From the NCBI GenBank assembly GCA_002320815.1, contig DCLA01000113.1, positions 28,831-92,830 on the forward strand: a stretch of DNA of 64,000 bases. The letters run 5' to 3'. Made by a program: the position numbers and the translations under genes. The notes under the pieces are model-generated. The model was not told the origin of the DNA. It saw only the letters and a program-made list of their open reading frames with translations, and did no database searches. Origin of the DNA: Myxococcales bacterium UBA1660 (GTDB lineage Bacteria > Myxococcota_A > Polyangia > Polyangiales > Houyiibacteriaceae). Positions 1-8,138 of the stretch are shown one piece after another. Position 1 is the stretch's first letter, and each line of letters begins with the position of its first letter.

Positions 1-453
1 GACGATGGCGCCCGGCGGGATCACGTAGCGGGGTCCCTCGTAGTCGGCCTCGTGGGCGTGGTTGAACCACTGCACCAGCGAGTTCTGATAGAGCAGCCCC
101 TTCTCCACATGGTCGTCCACGCCCGGGAGGGGGAGTGGCCGGTCGCGCCAGGCACCGTTGGCCAGGATGATGGCGTTGAAGGGGAGGGCGCGGAGGGCCT
201 CGAAGCTCACGTCGCGGCCGATGCCGGTCTCGGGCACGAAGCAGATGTTCTCGTCGTCGAGGTTCTCGTCGATCCGCTCGTACTCTTTGAGCCGGAGCTT
301 GTCGTGCCAGCGCGGCAAGCCATCTTCGATCTTCCCGTAGGGCCGGGCGCCCTGCTCGAAGACCACGGCGATGCCCCCGTTCTCCGCGACGAGCCGTGCC
401 GCCTCGGAGCCGGCGACGGCGCCCCCCACGATCGCCACCACGTGTCGTGCCAT
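1..453 (-). CDS. FAD/NAD(P)-binding oxidoreductase, C-terminus cut by window edge
   Basis: Only the first 151 codons are present; the frame is still open at base 1. The product starts MARHVVAIVGGAVAGSEAA, a Rossmann dinucleotide-binding fold with the GGAVAG glycine turn followed by alanines and an acidic residue, typical of pyridine-nucleotide-disulphide/flavin oxidoreductases. About residue 100 a strand reading IILANGAW resembles the conserved ATG-type strand that follows the nucleotide-binding helix in this superfamily. The ATG lies 35 bp after the methyltransferase stop on the same strand, so it is probably the third gene of the run with the acyltransferase-like protein. Substrate unknown; glutamate-synthase-small-subunit-like or ferredoxin-reductase-like proteins are both possible. 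Confidence 0.75.
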   Translation of the reverse strand, partial: MARHVVAIVGGAVAGSEAARLVAENGGIAVVFEQGARPYGKIEDGLPRWHDKLRLKEYERIDENLDDENICFVPETGIGRDVSFEALRALPFNAIILANGAWRDRPLPLPGVDDHVEKGLLYQNSLVQWFNHAHEADYEGPRYVIPPGAIV

Positions 454-488
454 GGGCCGACGCTACCACGACCGTCCGCCGGGGGGCG

Positions 489-1283
489 TCAGGCGTCGGT
501 GGCGCGACGGGCGGTCCCCACCAGCAGGTAGGGGTCGTCGACGTCGTGGGGCTTCTCGTCGAAGTCGCGGTGGAGCGCGAGGAGCTCCAGGCCCGCTTCG
601 GCGAGGAGCGACTCCACCTGGCTCGAGAGCAGGTATCGCTGGGGGATGGACGCCACCACCCGGGCCCGATCGTCGTGGGGCACGTGGGTGTAGACCGCGT
701 CGATCCGCTGCTTCCGCCGGTCCCAGTGGGAGTGCTCGAAGACCTCCCACTCGGTCCCCAAGGCGTCGCAGGTCGCGACGAGGCCGGGGAGGTCGTCCTC
801 CTCGTCGTCGGCCAGGTGGAACTCGTCGGCGTCGTACACGTCGAAGGCGAAGAGCCCGTCGGGGCGCAGGTGGTCGCGGACCCCGCGGAGGGTCTGGAGC
901 AGGTCGGCCTCGCTGGTCAGGCAGTAGAGCCCGTTGAAGGGGCAGACGATGCGCTCGAAGGTCCGGCCGAGGTCGAGGGTCCGGAAGTCCGCTTCGAGGA
1001 GGGTGGCCCGGGGCGCCCGCTTGCGACCGAGCTCCAGGAGCGCCGCGTCGAGGTCCACGCCGGTCACCGAGACCCCATCGTCGCCGAGGGGGCGCGCGAT
1101 GCGGCCGAAGCCGCAGCCGAGCTCGAGCACGTCCCGCGCGCCGGCGCAGATCCGGCGATAGAAGGCCACGTCGCCGGGCTGCCCGGTGTGGACCGCCGCG
1201 TAGAGCGCCGCGGGGTAGGGCGTGGGCGGCGTGCTGCTGATCCGCTCGGGCGGGAGGCTGCTCTTGGTGATCGGGGAGGTCAT
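489..1283 (-). CDS. Class I SAM-dependent methyltransferase
   Basis: 264 residues. Motif I is clear at about residues 53-60 (VLELGCGFG), followed by the acidic end of strand 2 (VTGVDLD) that contacts the SAM ribose, and a PFNGLYCL segment in the motif IV position. The rest follows the seven-strand methyltransferase pattern, including a late strand near FAFDVYDADEF. Family members methylate many small molecules, so the substrate cannot be read from sequence. Its ATG sits 4 bp after the stop of the acyltransferase-like gene, which suggests a transcript containing both. No strong ribosome-binding site is visible before the start, consistent with translational coupling. Confidence 0.85.
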   Translation of the reverse strand: MTSPITKSSLPPERISSTPPTPYPAALYAAVHTGQPGDVAFYRRICAGARDVLELGCGFGRIARPLGDDGVSVTGVDLDAALLELGRKRAPRATLLEADFRTLDLGRTFERIVCPFNGLYCLTSEADLLQTLRGVRDHLRPDGLFAFDVYDADEFHLADDEEDDLPGLVATCDALGTEWEVFEHSHWDRRKQRIDAVYTHVPHDDRARVVASIPQRYLLSSQVESLLAEAGLELLALHRDFDEKPHDVDDPYLLVGTARRATDA

Positions 1284-1287
1284 GAGT

Positions 1288-2283
1288 TCACAGGAAGCGG
1301 TCGCTCCCCTGGACGCCGCCGCTGCGGTCGTCGGACCCGAAACGGTAGGGCGTGTCGACCAGCCCGTCGAGGCGTTCCATCACCAGGTCGGTGAGGCCCT
1401 GGAGCCGGGGGCGGTGCTGGGCCTCGTCCTTCGCGTCGAAGGGAGTGAAGTCGTCGGGGACGTGGAAGGGTTCCATCGCGTCGTACGGGATGGGAACGCC
1501 GATGCGGTAGGTGATCTTCCCGCGCCGCGCGAAGGGGCTGGACCCGGGGTAGACCCGATCGCTGCCGCTGCAGCCCACGGGGACGATGGTGCGGCCATAG
1601 CGGAGCGCGATCTCCGCCATGCCGATGTGCCCCCGGGAGAGGCGAATCGACCGGGTCCCCTGCGGAAAGACCAGGATGTCCAGGCCCAGCGCGAAGGCCT
1701 CCTCGTGGAGCTCGACGAACCGAGCCATCATCGTGGCGAAGACCGCGCAGACGGCCTCTTCCCAGGTCTCCTGGGCGGGGTCGAAGGGCCGCCCCAGGAT
1801 GTCCCGCGGGCGGGTCCAGAGCTCGGCCGGGAGCCCGGCGTCGGAGGCAACCGGCTCCTCCCCGCGGGCGACGGCGTCCACTCGCTCGCGGAGGGACGCA
1901 TACTCCTCCCCCGCGGGGCGGCGGCCGGTCAGGGCGACGAAGTCCCGGGTGATCAGATAGCCCCGGGAGACCGTGGGCAGGTTGTTCATGATCTCCATGA
2001 AGCCCCCGACCACCGGGTTCTCGTAATACTTGCCCTTCACCCAGGTCGCCGTGAAGCGGTCGTGCCGCCGCCAGAGGGCGTACTGGAAGGGCCAGTAGTT
2101 GTAACGGTCCGTGTGGTTCATCGCGAAAATCACCGGCTCCGCGGGCAGGTTCTCCTCGCCTTCGAAGACCACGCGAGTCCGCGCCACCGTGTAGTTCGGC
2201 GCCAGGACCCCCATGGCCATCAGTCGTTGCCCCCGAGGATTCGCCGAGAGGCGGATCCGTTTCATGCGCGCGATATCGAGCAT
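1288..2283 (-). CDS. PlsC-like glycerol-3-phosphate acyltransferase family protein
   Basis: 332 residues from the ATG chosen here; an in-frame TTG 13 codons upstream (2322) has no better ribosome site. The acyltransferase block I appears as AMNHTDRYNYW and block III as FPQGTRSIRLSRG, so the LPLAT fold is likely. Block I normally reads H-x4-D; here the fifth residue after His is Asn. Between blocks I and III there is an unusually long insert of roughly 100 residues. Known members acylate lysophospholipids at the inner membrane. The Asn replacement makes activity uncertain. It is first in a minus-strand run with the methyltransferase and flavoprotein. Confidence 0.75.
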   Translation of the reverse strand: MLDIARMKRIRLSANPRGQRLMAMGVLAPNYTVARTRVVFEGEENLPAEPVIFAMNHTDRYNYWPFQYALWRRHDRFTATWVKGKYYENPVVGGFMEIMNNLPTVSRGYLITRDFVALTGRRPAGEEYASLRERVDAVARGEEPVASDAGLPAELWTRPRDILGRPFDPAQETWEEAVCAVFATMMARFVELHEEAFALGLDILVFPQGTRSIRLSRGHIGMAEIALRYGRTIVPVGCSGSDRVYPGSSPFARRGKITYRIGVPIPYDAMEPFHVPDDFTPFDAKDEAQHRPRLQGLTDLVMERLDGLVDTPYRFGSDDRSGGVQGSDRFL

Positions 2284-2330
2284 GGTAGGGGGAAAGCTCC
2301 GATGGAGGGCCACGTAAGTCAACGTGAGCG

Positions 2331-2360
2331 TTCGCCAGAAGAACTATCTCACTGTATCTT
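2331..2360 (+). promoter_or_regulatory. Possible promoter of the giant Cys-repeat lipoprotein
   Basis: This short stretch is far less GC-rich than its surroundings. It contains TATCTT (2355-2360) as a possible -10 box, 18 nt after a weak TTCGCC -35 match. It ends 29 bp before the preferred TTG start with GGAG. Its composition argues against the upstream GTG (2324), which would make this stretch coding. Motif match only. Confidence 0.3.
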
Positions 2361-2389
2361 TACGACGCCCTCGTCCACTGGAGTCCCTT

Positions 2390-5300
2390 TTGCAACGCTT
2401 TCACGCCCTGGTGGCGCTCTCCCTCCTCGGAGCCTGCGCCGTCGATCCCACCCCCATCGACCCGGGTTGCGACACCGCCGTCGACTGTCCCGCCGGACAG
2501 ATCTGCACCGACGGTCGCTGCGCGCTGCCCTCGGGCTGCACGGACGGCGTCATGAACGGCGACGAGACCGGCGTGGATTGCGGGGGGCGCTGCGGAGGCT
2601 GCGCCAACGGCATCGCTTGCGACGTGGACGGCGACTGCTCGAGCCGGGCGTGCGTCGCCGGTCGTTGCGCGGACGCCGCCTGCGACGACGGCGCGATGAA
2701 CGGCGACGAGACCGACGTGGACTGCGGCGGGAGCTGTGATGCGTGCGGCGTGGGCTTCGACTGCGCGGAGTCCTCGGACTGCACCACCGACGTCTGCGAC
2801 GGGGGCCGCTGCGTGGACAGCACCTGTGTCGACGGGGTCCGCGGTGGGGACGAGACCGACGTGGACTGCGGCGGGAGCTGCGCCCCGTGCGCGGTCGGCT
2901 CGACATGCGGCGTCGCGGACGACTGCGTGGACGGCATCTGCACCGGCGGCGTCTGCGTGGCTCCGGCGTGCGACGACGGCGCCCTCAATGGCGACGAGAG
3001 CGACGTGGACTGCGGCGGGAGCTGTGATGGCTGCGGGACCGGCGGCGCGTGCGAGGCGAACGGCGACTGCGCCAGCGAGGTCTGCGCGGCCGGCGCGTGC
3101 GCGGCGCCGATGTGCCCGGATGGCGTGCTCAACGGTGCCGAGACCGACGTGGACTGCGGCGGCCCCGACTGTCCCGCCTGCGACACCGGCGGAGGGTGCG
3201 ACACCGGCAGCGACTGCTCCAGCGGGGTCTGCGTGGCCGGCATGTGTGCGTCTCCGAAGTGCGACGACGGCGTGCCGAACGGGATGGAGACCGACGTGGA
3301 CTGCGGCGGTCCCACCTGTGACGCCTGCGGCAACGGGTCGATGTGCGACGCGGCCACCGACTGCACCACCGGGGTCTGCGACGGCGGCGTGTGCGTGGCG
3401 GCGGCCTGCACCGACGGCGTGCTCAACGGGAGCGAGACCGACGTGGACTGCGGCGGCCCCGACTGCTCCGATTGTGCGGTCGGCCGAGACTGCTCGGTGG
3501 CCGGCGACTGCGCCAGCGGTGTCTGCACCGCGGGGGTGTGCGCGGCGCCGAGCTGCACCGACGGGGTGCTCAACGGTAGCGAGACCGACGTGGACTGCGG
3601 CGGGGCCTGCGGAGGCTGCTCGACCGGTGGCGCGTGCGGGGCGGGCACCGATTGCTCCAGCGGGGTGTGCAGCGGGGGCGCGTGCGCCTCGCCGAGCTGC
3701 AGCGACGGCGTGACCAATGGTCTCGAGACCGACGTCGACTGCGGCGGGGGCACCTGCGCCGTCTGCGCGTCGGGCGCGATGTGTTCCACGCCGAGCGACT
3801 GCACCAGCGGCGTGTGTTCCGCGGGGACCTGTTCGACCGCGACGTGCACCGACGGCGTGCGCAACGGCATGGAGACCGACGTGGACTGCGGCGGGAGCTG
3901 CGGGGGCTGCGCGACCGGCGGGACGTGCGGGGGCGCCAGCGATTGCACCAGCGGCGTGTGTTCGGGCGGGGCCTGCGCGGCGCCGGCGTGCACCGACGGC
4001 GTCCGCAACGGGACCGAGACGGACCTCGACTGCGGCGGGAGCTGCGGCGACTGCGCCAACGGCGCGATGTGCGCGGTCGCCGGCGACTGCGTCAGCGGCG
4101 TCTGCAGCGGCGGGGTGTGTGCGTCGCCGGGCTGCGGCGACGCCGTACTCAACGGCGACGAGACCGACGTGGACTGCGGCGGGAGCTGCGGCGGCTGCGC
4201 GACCGGTGAGACCTGCGATGGCGCGAGCGACTGCACCAGCGCGGTCTGCACCGGCGGCGCCTGCGCGGCGCCGGCGTGCACCGACGGGGTGCTCAACGGG
4301 ATGGAGACCGACGTGGACTGCGGCGGGAGCTGCGGCGGCTGCGCGACCGGCGAGACGTGCGGGGGCGCGAGCGACTGCACCAGCGGGGTCTGCTCCGGAG
4401 GCGCCTGCGTGGCGCCGAGCTGTAGCGACGGGGTGCAGAACGGGACCGAGACCGACGTGGACTGCGGCGGGAGCTGCGGCGCGTGTGGTGACGGCGACAT
4501 GTGCGCCGTGGCCGGCGACTGCACCAGCGGGGTGTGCAGCGGCGGGGCCTGCGCGGCGCCGAGCTGCAGCGACGGAGTGCTCAACGGCACCGAGACCGAC
4601 GTGGACTGCGGCGGGAGCTGCGGCGCGTGCGGTGACGGCGACATGTGCGCCGTGGCCGGCGACTGCACCAGCGGGGTGTGCAGCGGGGGGGCCTGCGCGG
4701 CGCCGAGCTGCAGCGACGGTGTGCTCAACGGGATCGAGACCGACGTGGACTGCGGCGGGAGCTGCGGCGCGTGCGGAGTCGGCGGTATGTGCGCGGTGGC
4801 GGGCGACTGCACGAGCGGCGTCTGCACGGGCGGCGCGTGCGCCGCGGCGACGTGCAGCGACGGGGTGCGCAACGGGACCGAGACCGACGTGGACTGCGGC
4901 GGGAGCTGCGGCGCGTGCGGGGTCGGCGACATGTGCGCGGTGGCCGGCGACTGCACGAGCGGCGTGTGCAGCGGCGGGGCCTGCACGGCGCCGAGCTGCA
5001 GCGACGGGGTGCGCAACGGGACCGAGACGGACGTGGACTGCGGCGGGAGCTGCGGCGCGTGCGGAGTCGGGGGTATGTGCGCGGTGGCGGGTGACTGCAC
5101 CAGCGGCGTCTGCAGCGGTGGGTTTTGCTCGGCGGCCTCGTGCACCGACATGGTCCTCAACGGAGACGAGACCGACGAGGACTGTGGCGGCGGGGACTGC
5201 ATCGCCTGCGGGAGCGGCGGCGCTTGCGACACCGTGGCCGACTGCAGCACCGACGCCTGCGTGGGGTCGGTCTGCGTGAACGGGCCCACCGCCGGCTTCT

Positions 5301-7108
5301 CCTTGAGCCCCACGATGGGCGTGGCGCCGTTGATGGTCACCGCCACCTCGAGCGCCACGGCCGGAGACGCGGCGATCACCCAGACGCGCTACGACTTCGG
5401 CGAGGGCGGCGGTTTCGCCGCGCCGAGCACCCACACCTACGCGAGCGCCGGGACCTTCACCGTGCAGCAGCGGGTGACCGACGCGAACGGTCTCACCGAC
5501 ACCACCAGCACGATGATCACCGTGAGTGAGCCGGTCCCGACTGGCTGCTTCCTCAGCGCGACCGACAAGAGCTCGGACGCCCACCTGATCCTCACCGCCG
5601 ACATGCTGGCTGCCGAGTGGCTCGACCTGCAGCCCTCGGGCGTCCGTTCGGACTGCTCCATCCCGGCGGGTTCGGGGGTCTACTACTACGAGGCCAGCAT
5701 CGCGCCCTACGAGTGCGACCGGAGCGAGGCGCCGGAGGGGTGCTACGCGACGCCCTACGAGCAGATGGCCATCGGCGTCGCCACCGCGGCGGTCCCCTTG
5801 AACACGCCGCCCGGCGACACCGACCAGGGCTTCAACATCGACACGAGCGGGTCGTACTTCTACGACGGTGCCTACCTGGGGAACATCGACCGCTTCTCGA
5901 CCGAGACCTACGGCTTCGTGGTCGACTACCGGGGCACCAACCCGGTGATCCACCTGATCTCGAGCAACTACGGCTCGCCCGAGGTGGTCCACTCCCAGAC
6001 CCTGACCGCCGTCACCGGGGACCTCTACGCCATGCTCAGCGGCCCGCGTCGCAAGGTCGGCGTCGAGGTCCAGGTGAACTTCGGGAACGACACCACCAAC
6101 CGGCCCTTCGAGTTCGACGCCGCCGCCGCGCTGACCGCGGCCGGATTGACGACCGAGGCGGGGCTCTTGGTGAACGGCTTCGGGTCCACCAACGCCGGCA
6201 CCCTGAACGCGCGGCCGACCCTCACGGTCTCGGCCGACGTGACGGTGGCTCTGGGTACCCCGGTGACCCTCACCGGGGTCGCGTCCGACGCCGAGGACGG
6301 CGTCCTGACCGGGGACATCTACTGGGAGGACATGGCCACCGTGTACGGCTTCCGGACCGACGGGATGGGCGCGACCTTCACCTTCACGCCGGAGTCCATC
6401 GGTCTGCATCCCGTCCGCGCGACGGTCTACGACTCGGACGGTGGGCGCCGCCAGGCCACGGTGCGGGTCTCCGTCACCGGGACCCTGCCGCAGTACGATC
6501 CGGTCCTCCTCGTCAACGACTCGGTCGCCGACCCCAACGTCGGCTCGGGGATCACCACCGACGGCCTCGGCGCCAAGTGGGTCGTCGCCGACAAGATGGG
6601 CATCCGCGCCAACCAGGGGCTCTACGGGGACTTCTGGTACTTCGAGGTCACCCGGCACACCGGCCCGGTGAACCAGGGGGCCGGCTTGGTCATCTGGGAT
6701 GGCGACCTCGACCCCTACTCGGCCGACAACGTGCCCCCGAGCATGTCGGTCAACACCAGCGGCGGCGTGTGGCAGAACATCATCTACTACGCGAGCTACG
6801 ACACCTCGAACACCACCTACGGCTTCGCGGTCGACTACCGCGGCGAGAGCCCGATGGTCTACGTGGTCATCGGCGGTGACGTGGTGGCCCAGTGGGAGAT
6901 GGTCGACGTCTTTGTGCCGGTGCACCCCATGCTCTACGGCAACGCCACCGGCGACCCGGCGATGTACGACGAGACCATCAACTTCGGCGCGTCGGCCTTC
7001 GTGCAGGACCCGTGTACGGCGCTCGGCGCCTGGGGCGTCTCGGCCGGCGACGTGAGCGCGTTGGGCCTCGGCTGGGGTGACGTGAACGCGACCACCACCT
7101 GCCCGTGA
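2390..7108 (+). CDS. Giant Cys-rich repeat lipoprotein with PKD and two lectin-like C-terminal domains
   Basis: 1572 residues from a TTG with GGAG 6 nt upstream; this start gives a clean type II signal peptide (LSLLGAC, lipid Cys16), whereas the GTG at 2324 adds 22 unrelated residues. Residues about 50-960 are nineteen tandem repeats of about 48 residues, each with a core like NGTETDVDCGGSCGAC, then a spaced C...DCTSGVC...C pattern giving many disulphides. A PKD-like domain follows (DFGEGG, then TFTVQQRVTDANG). The last ~480 residues hold two related beta domains sharing TYGFVVDYRG and TYGFAVDYRG, resembling SPRY/concanavalin-like folds. Likely an outer-surface, calcium- or ligand-binding protein. 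Function unknown; adhesion is only an inference. Confidence 0.8.
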   Translation: MQRFHALVALSLLGACAVDPTPIDPGCDTAVDCPAGQICTDGRCALPSGCTDGVMNGDETGVDCGGRCGGCANGIACDVDGDCSSRACVAGRCADAACDDGAMNGDETDVDCGGSCDACGVGFDCAESSDCTTDVCDGGRCVDSTCVDGVRGGDETDVDCGGSCAPCAVGSTCGVADDCVDGICTGGVCVAPACDDGALNGDESDVDCGGSCDGCGTGGACEANGDCASEVCAAGACAAPMCPDGVLNGAETDVDCGGPDCPACDTGGGCDTGSDCSSGVCVAGMCASPKCDDGVPNGMETDVDCGGPTCDACGNGSMCDAATDCTTGVCDGGVCVAAACTDGVLNGSETDVDCGGPDCSDCAVGRDCSVAGDCASGVCTAGVCAAPSCTDGVLNGSETDVDCGGACGGCSTGGACGAGTDCSSGVCSGGACASPSCSDGVTNGLETDVDCGGGTCAVCASGAMCSTPSDCTSGVCSAGTCSTATCTDGVRNGMETDVDCGGSCGGCATGGTCGGASDCTSGVCSGGACAAPACTDGVRNGTETDLDCGGSCGDCANGAMCAVAGDCVSGVCSGGVCASPGCGDAVLNGDETDVDCGGSCGGCATGETCDGASDCTSAVCTGGACAAPACTDGVLNGMETDVDCGGSCGGCATGETCGGASDCTSGVCSGGACVAPSCSDGVQNGTETDVDCGGSCGACGDGDMCAVAGDCTSGVCSGGACAAPSCSDGVLNGTETDVDCGGSCGACGDGDMCAVAGDCTSGVCSGGACAAPSCSDGVLNGIETDVDCGGSCGACGVGGMCAVAGDCTSGVCTGGACAAATCSDGVRNGTETDVDCGGSCGACGVGDMCAVAGDCTSGVCSGGACTAPSCSDGVRNGTETDVDCGGSCGACGVGGMCAVAGDCTSGVCSGGFCSAASCTDMVLNGDETDEDCGGGDCIACGSGGACDTVADCSTDACVGSVCVNGPTAGFSLSPTMGVAPLMVTATSSATAGDAAITQTRYDFGEGGGFAAPSTHTYASAGTFTVQQRVTDANGLTDTTSTMITVSEPVPTGCFLSATDKSSDAHLILTADMLAAEWLDLQPSGVRSDCSIPAGSGVYYYEASIAPYECDRSEAPEGCYATPYEQMAIGVATAAVPLNTPPGDTDQGFNIDTSGSYFYDGAYLGNIDRFSTETYGFVVDYRGTNPVIHLISSNYGSPEVVHSQTLTAVTGDLYAMLSGPRRKVGVEVQVNFGNDTTNRPFEFDAAAALTAAGLTTEAGLLVNGFGSTNAGTLNARPTLTVSADVTVALGTPVTLTGVASDAEDGVLTGDIYWEDMATVYGFRTDGMGATFTFTPESIGLHPVRATVYDSDGGRRQATVRVSVTGTLPQYDPVLLVNDSVADPNVGSGITTDGLGAKWVVADKMGIRANQGLYGDFWYFEVTRHTGPVNQGAGLVIWDGDLDPYSADNVPPSMSVNTSGGVWQNIIYYASYDTSNTTYGFAVDYRGESPMVYVVIGGDVVAQWEMVDVFVPVHPMLYGNATGDPAMYDETINFGASAFVQDPCTALGAWGVSAGDVSALGLGWGDVNATTTCP
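2537..5275 (+). repeat. Nineteen tandem ~144-bp coding repeats
   Basis: Repeat units begin with the TGC of a C-x-D-G-x-x-N-G motif. Nineteen units start between 2537 and 5141, averaging just under 145 bp (48 codons; a few have one extra codon in the CGGxxC segment). Units starting at 4421 and 4565 are nearly identical in DNA, with mostly synonymous differences, whereas the first units are more diverged. This suggests recent expansion in the C-terminal half. Confidence 0.9.
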
Positions 7109-7125
7109 TCACCGGCTCCTGATCA
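7106..7125. terminator. Hairpin joining two convergent stop codons
   Basis: TGATCA at 7106-7111 can pair with TGATCA at 7120-7125 across an 8-nt loop. The plus-strand TGA (7106-7108) and the minus-strand stop (7123-7125) both lie in the stem. No T tract follows. It may act as a bidirectional terminator. Confidence 0.35.
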
Positions 7126-8019
7126 CCAGCGGATGGTGGGCGTGAGGCCGGTGAGGATCAGATGCACGGCGCCCGCCGCGGTGGCGCCGTAGAGCATCGC
7201 CTGGGGCCGGTCGAAGCGGTACGCGAAGGGCGCGGCGAGGGCCGCGCCCAGGATCGCGGTGAAGTAGTAGAGCCCGGCCTTGCGCGGCGCCCGGTTGCCC
7301 GCGTTGTGGTGCACCACCATCGACAAGAGCGTCGTGATGCCCATGGCCAGACCGACGGTCCGGGTGCGGGCGCGGGCCTCGAGACCGAAGGCCTCGATGA
7401 TGGAGCCCGCGAAGAGGCCGCCCTGCGCCGCGCCCGGGTAGATGCCGGCCAGCGCGTGGCCGGGCCCCTCGCGCCAATGATCGGCCCGGGCCCAGCGGCG
7501 AAGCAGCACCGCCAGGGTGGCCGCGAGGAGCGGCGTGCCCAGCGCGCCGACCACCCGCCCCGGCCTCTGGTGTCCTCCCTGGAGCTCGAGGGCCAGGCCC
7601 GAGGCGATGCCCAGGACCAGGCCGCTCTGCAGACCGAACGCCAGGTAGCCGTTGCCCCGGCGCCTTTCGGCGAGGTCCGCGCGGGTCGGGGCCGGCGGCG
7701 CGACGACGGGCGGTTGAACCGTGGGCGGATGAACCACCGGCGGCTGAACCGGCGGCTGAATCGGCGGCTGGACGACGACCGGCTCCGGCGGGGTCACTGG
7801 CGGTGGCTGCACGATGAAGACGACCCCCGACGGCTGCCCCGGCGACCGCTGGTTCACCCGCTGGCCCGGGTCGGGCCGCCGGGCGTCGTAGCGCTCCGGG
7901 TGGCGGGCGTCTCGGCTCTGGTGAGGCGGGGCGCCCTCGAGGACCTCCACCTGCGGCGCCTGGGCGGCGGCGGTGGAACCGAGGGCGAGCAGGGAGGCGA
8001 GGGCGAAGAGGCGCATCAT
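7123..8019 (-). CDS. Predicted membrane protein with signal peptide and Pro-rich linker
   Basis: 298 residues. A signal peptide (LFALASLLALGSTAAAQA) is followed by a Pro/Val/Gln-rich stretch with repeated PPVVVQPPIQPP-like units (about residues 70-110). The C-terminal two thirds has about six hydrophobic, Gly/Ala-rich segments, for example LVLGIASGLALEL, VGLAMGITTLLSMVV and AMLYGATAAGAVHLI, so it is probably a multi-pass membrane protein. The Pro-rich part would lie in the periplasm. No recognised family. It is convergent with the giant lipoprotein gene. Two adjacent ATG codons (8019 and 8016) can serve as start. Confidence 0.6.
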   Translation of the reverse strand: MMRLFALASLLALGSTAAAQAPQVEVLEGAPPHQSRDARHPERYDARRPDPGQRVNQRSPGQPSGVVFIVQPPPVTPPEPVVVQPPIQPPVQPPVVHPPTVQPPVVAPPAPTRADLAERRRGNGYLAFGLQSGLVLGIASGLALELQGGHQRPGRVVGALGTPLLAATLAVLLRRWARADHWREGPGHALAGIYPGAAQGGLFAGSIIEAFGLEARARTRTVGLAMGITTLLSMVVHHNAGNRAPRKAGLYYFTAILGAALAAPFAYRFDRPQAMLYGATAAGAVHLILTGLTPTIRW

Positions 8020-8088
8020 GGCGACCCAACGCTGCGCGTCGTGCCGGGCTTACACCTGGCGGCAGCGACCGGGGTGACGGAACGCGAA

Positions 8089-8115
8089 AACGCGAGGGCG
8101 GCGGGCCCTCGCGTT
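8089..8115 (-). terminator. Hairpin terminator downstream of the VWA lipoprotein
   Basis: AACGCGAGGG (8089-8098) and CCCTCGCGTT (8106-8115) form a perfect 10-bp stem around a 7-nt loop. On the minus strand the stem runs into TTTTCG, 24 bases and more after the stop of the VWA gene, as expected for an intrinsic terminator. Confidence 0.65.
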
Positions 8116-8138
8116 CGCGCGTCGCGGCTCGCCTCCCG

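Noticed and set aside
2537..5275. Possible CRISPR-like array
   Set aside because: The units are 144-bp tandem coding repeats without unique spacers.
2360..6925. Very long antisense open frames opposite the Cys-repeat gene
   Set aside because: They arise because the repeated GC-rich codons lack reverse-strand stops. The plus-strand reading has a lipoprotein signal, regular Cys spacing and a PKD-like domain; the antisense products are low-complexity Ala/His/Pro/Arg text.
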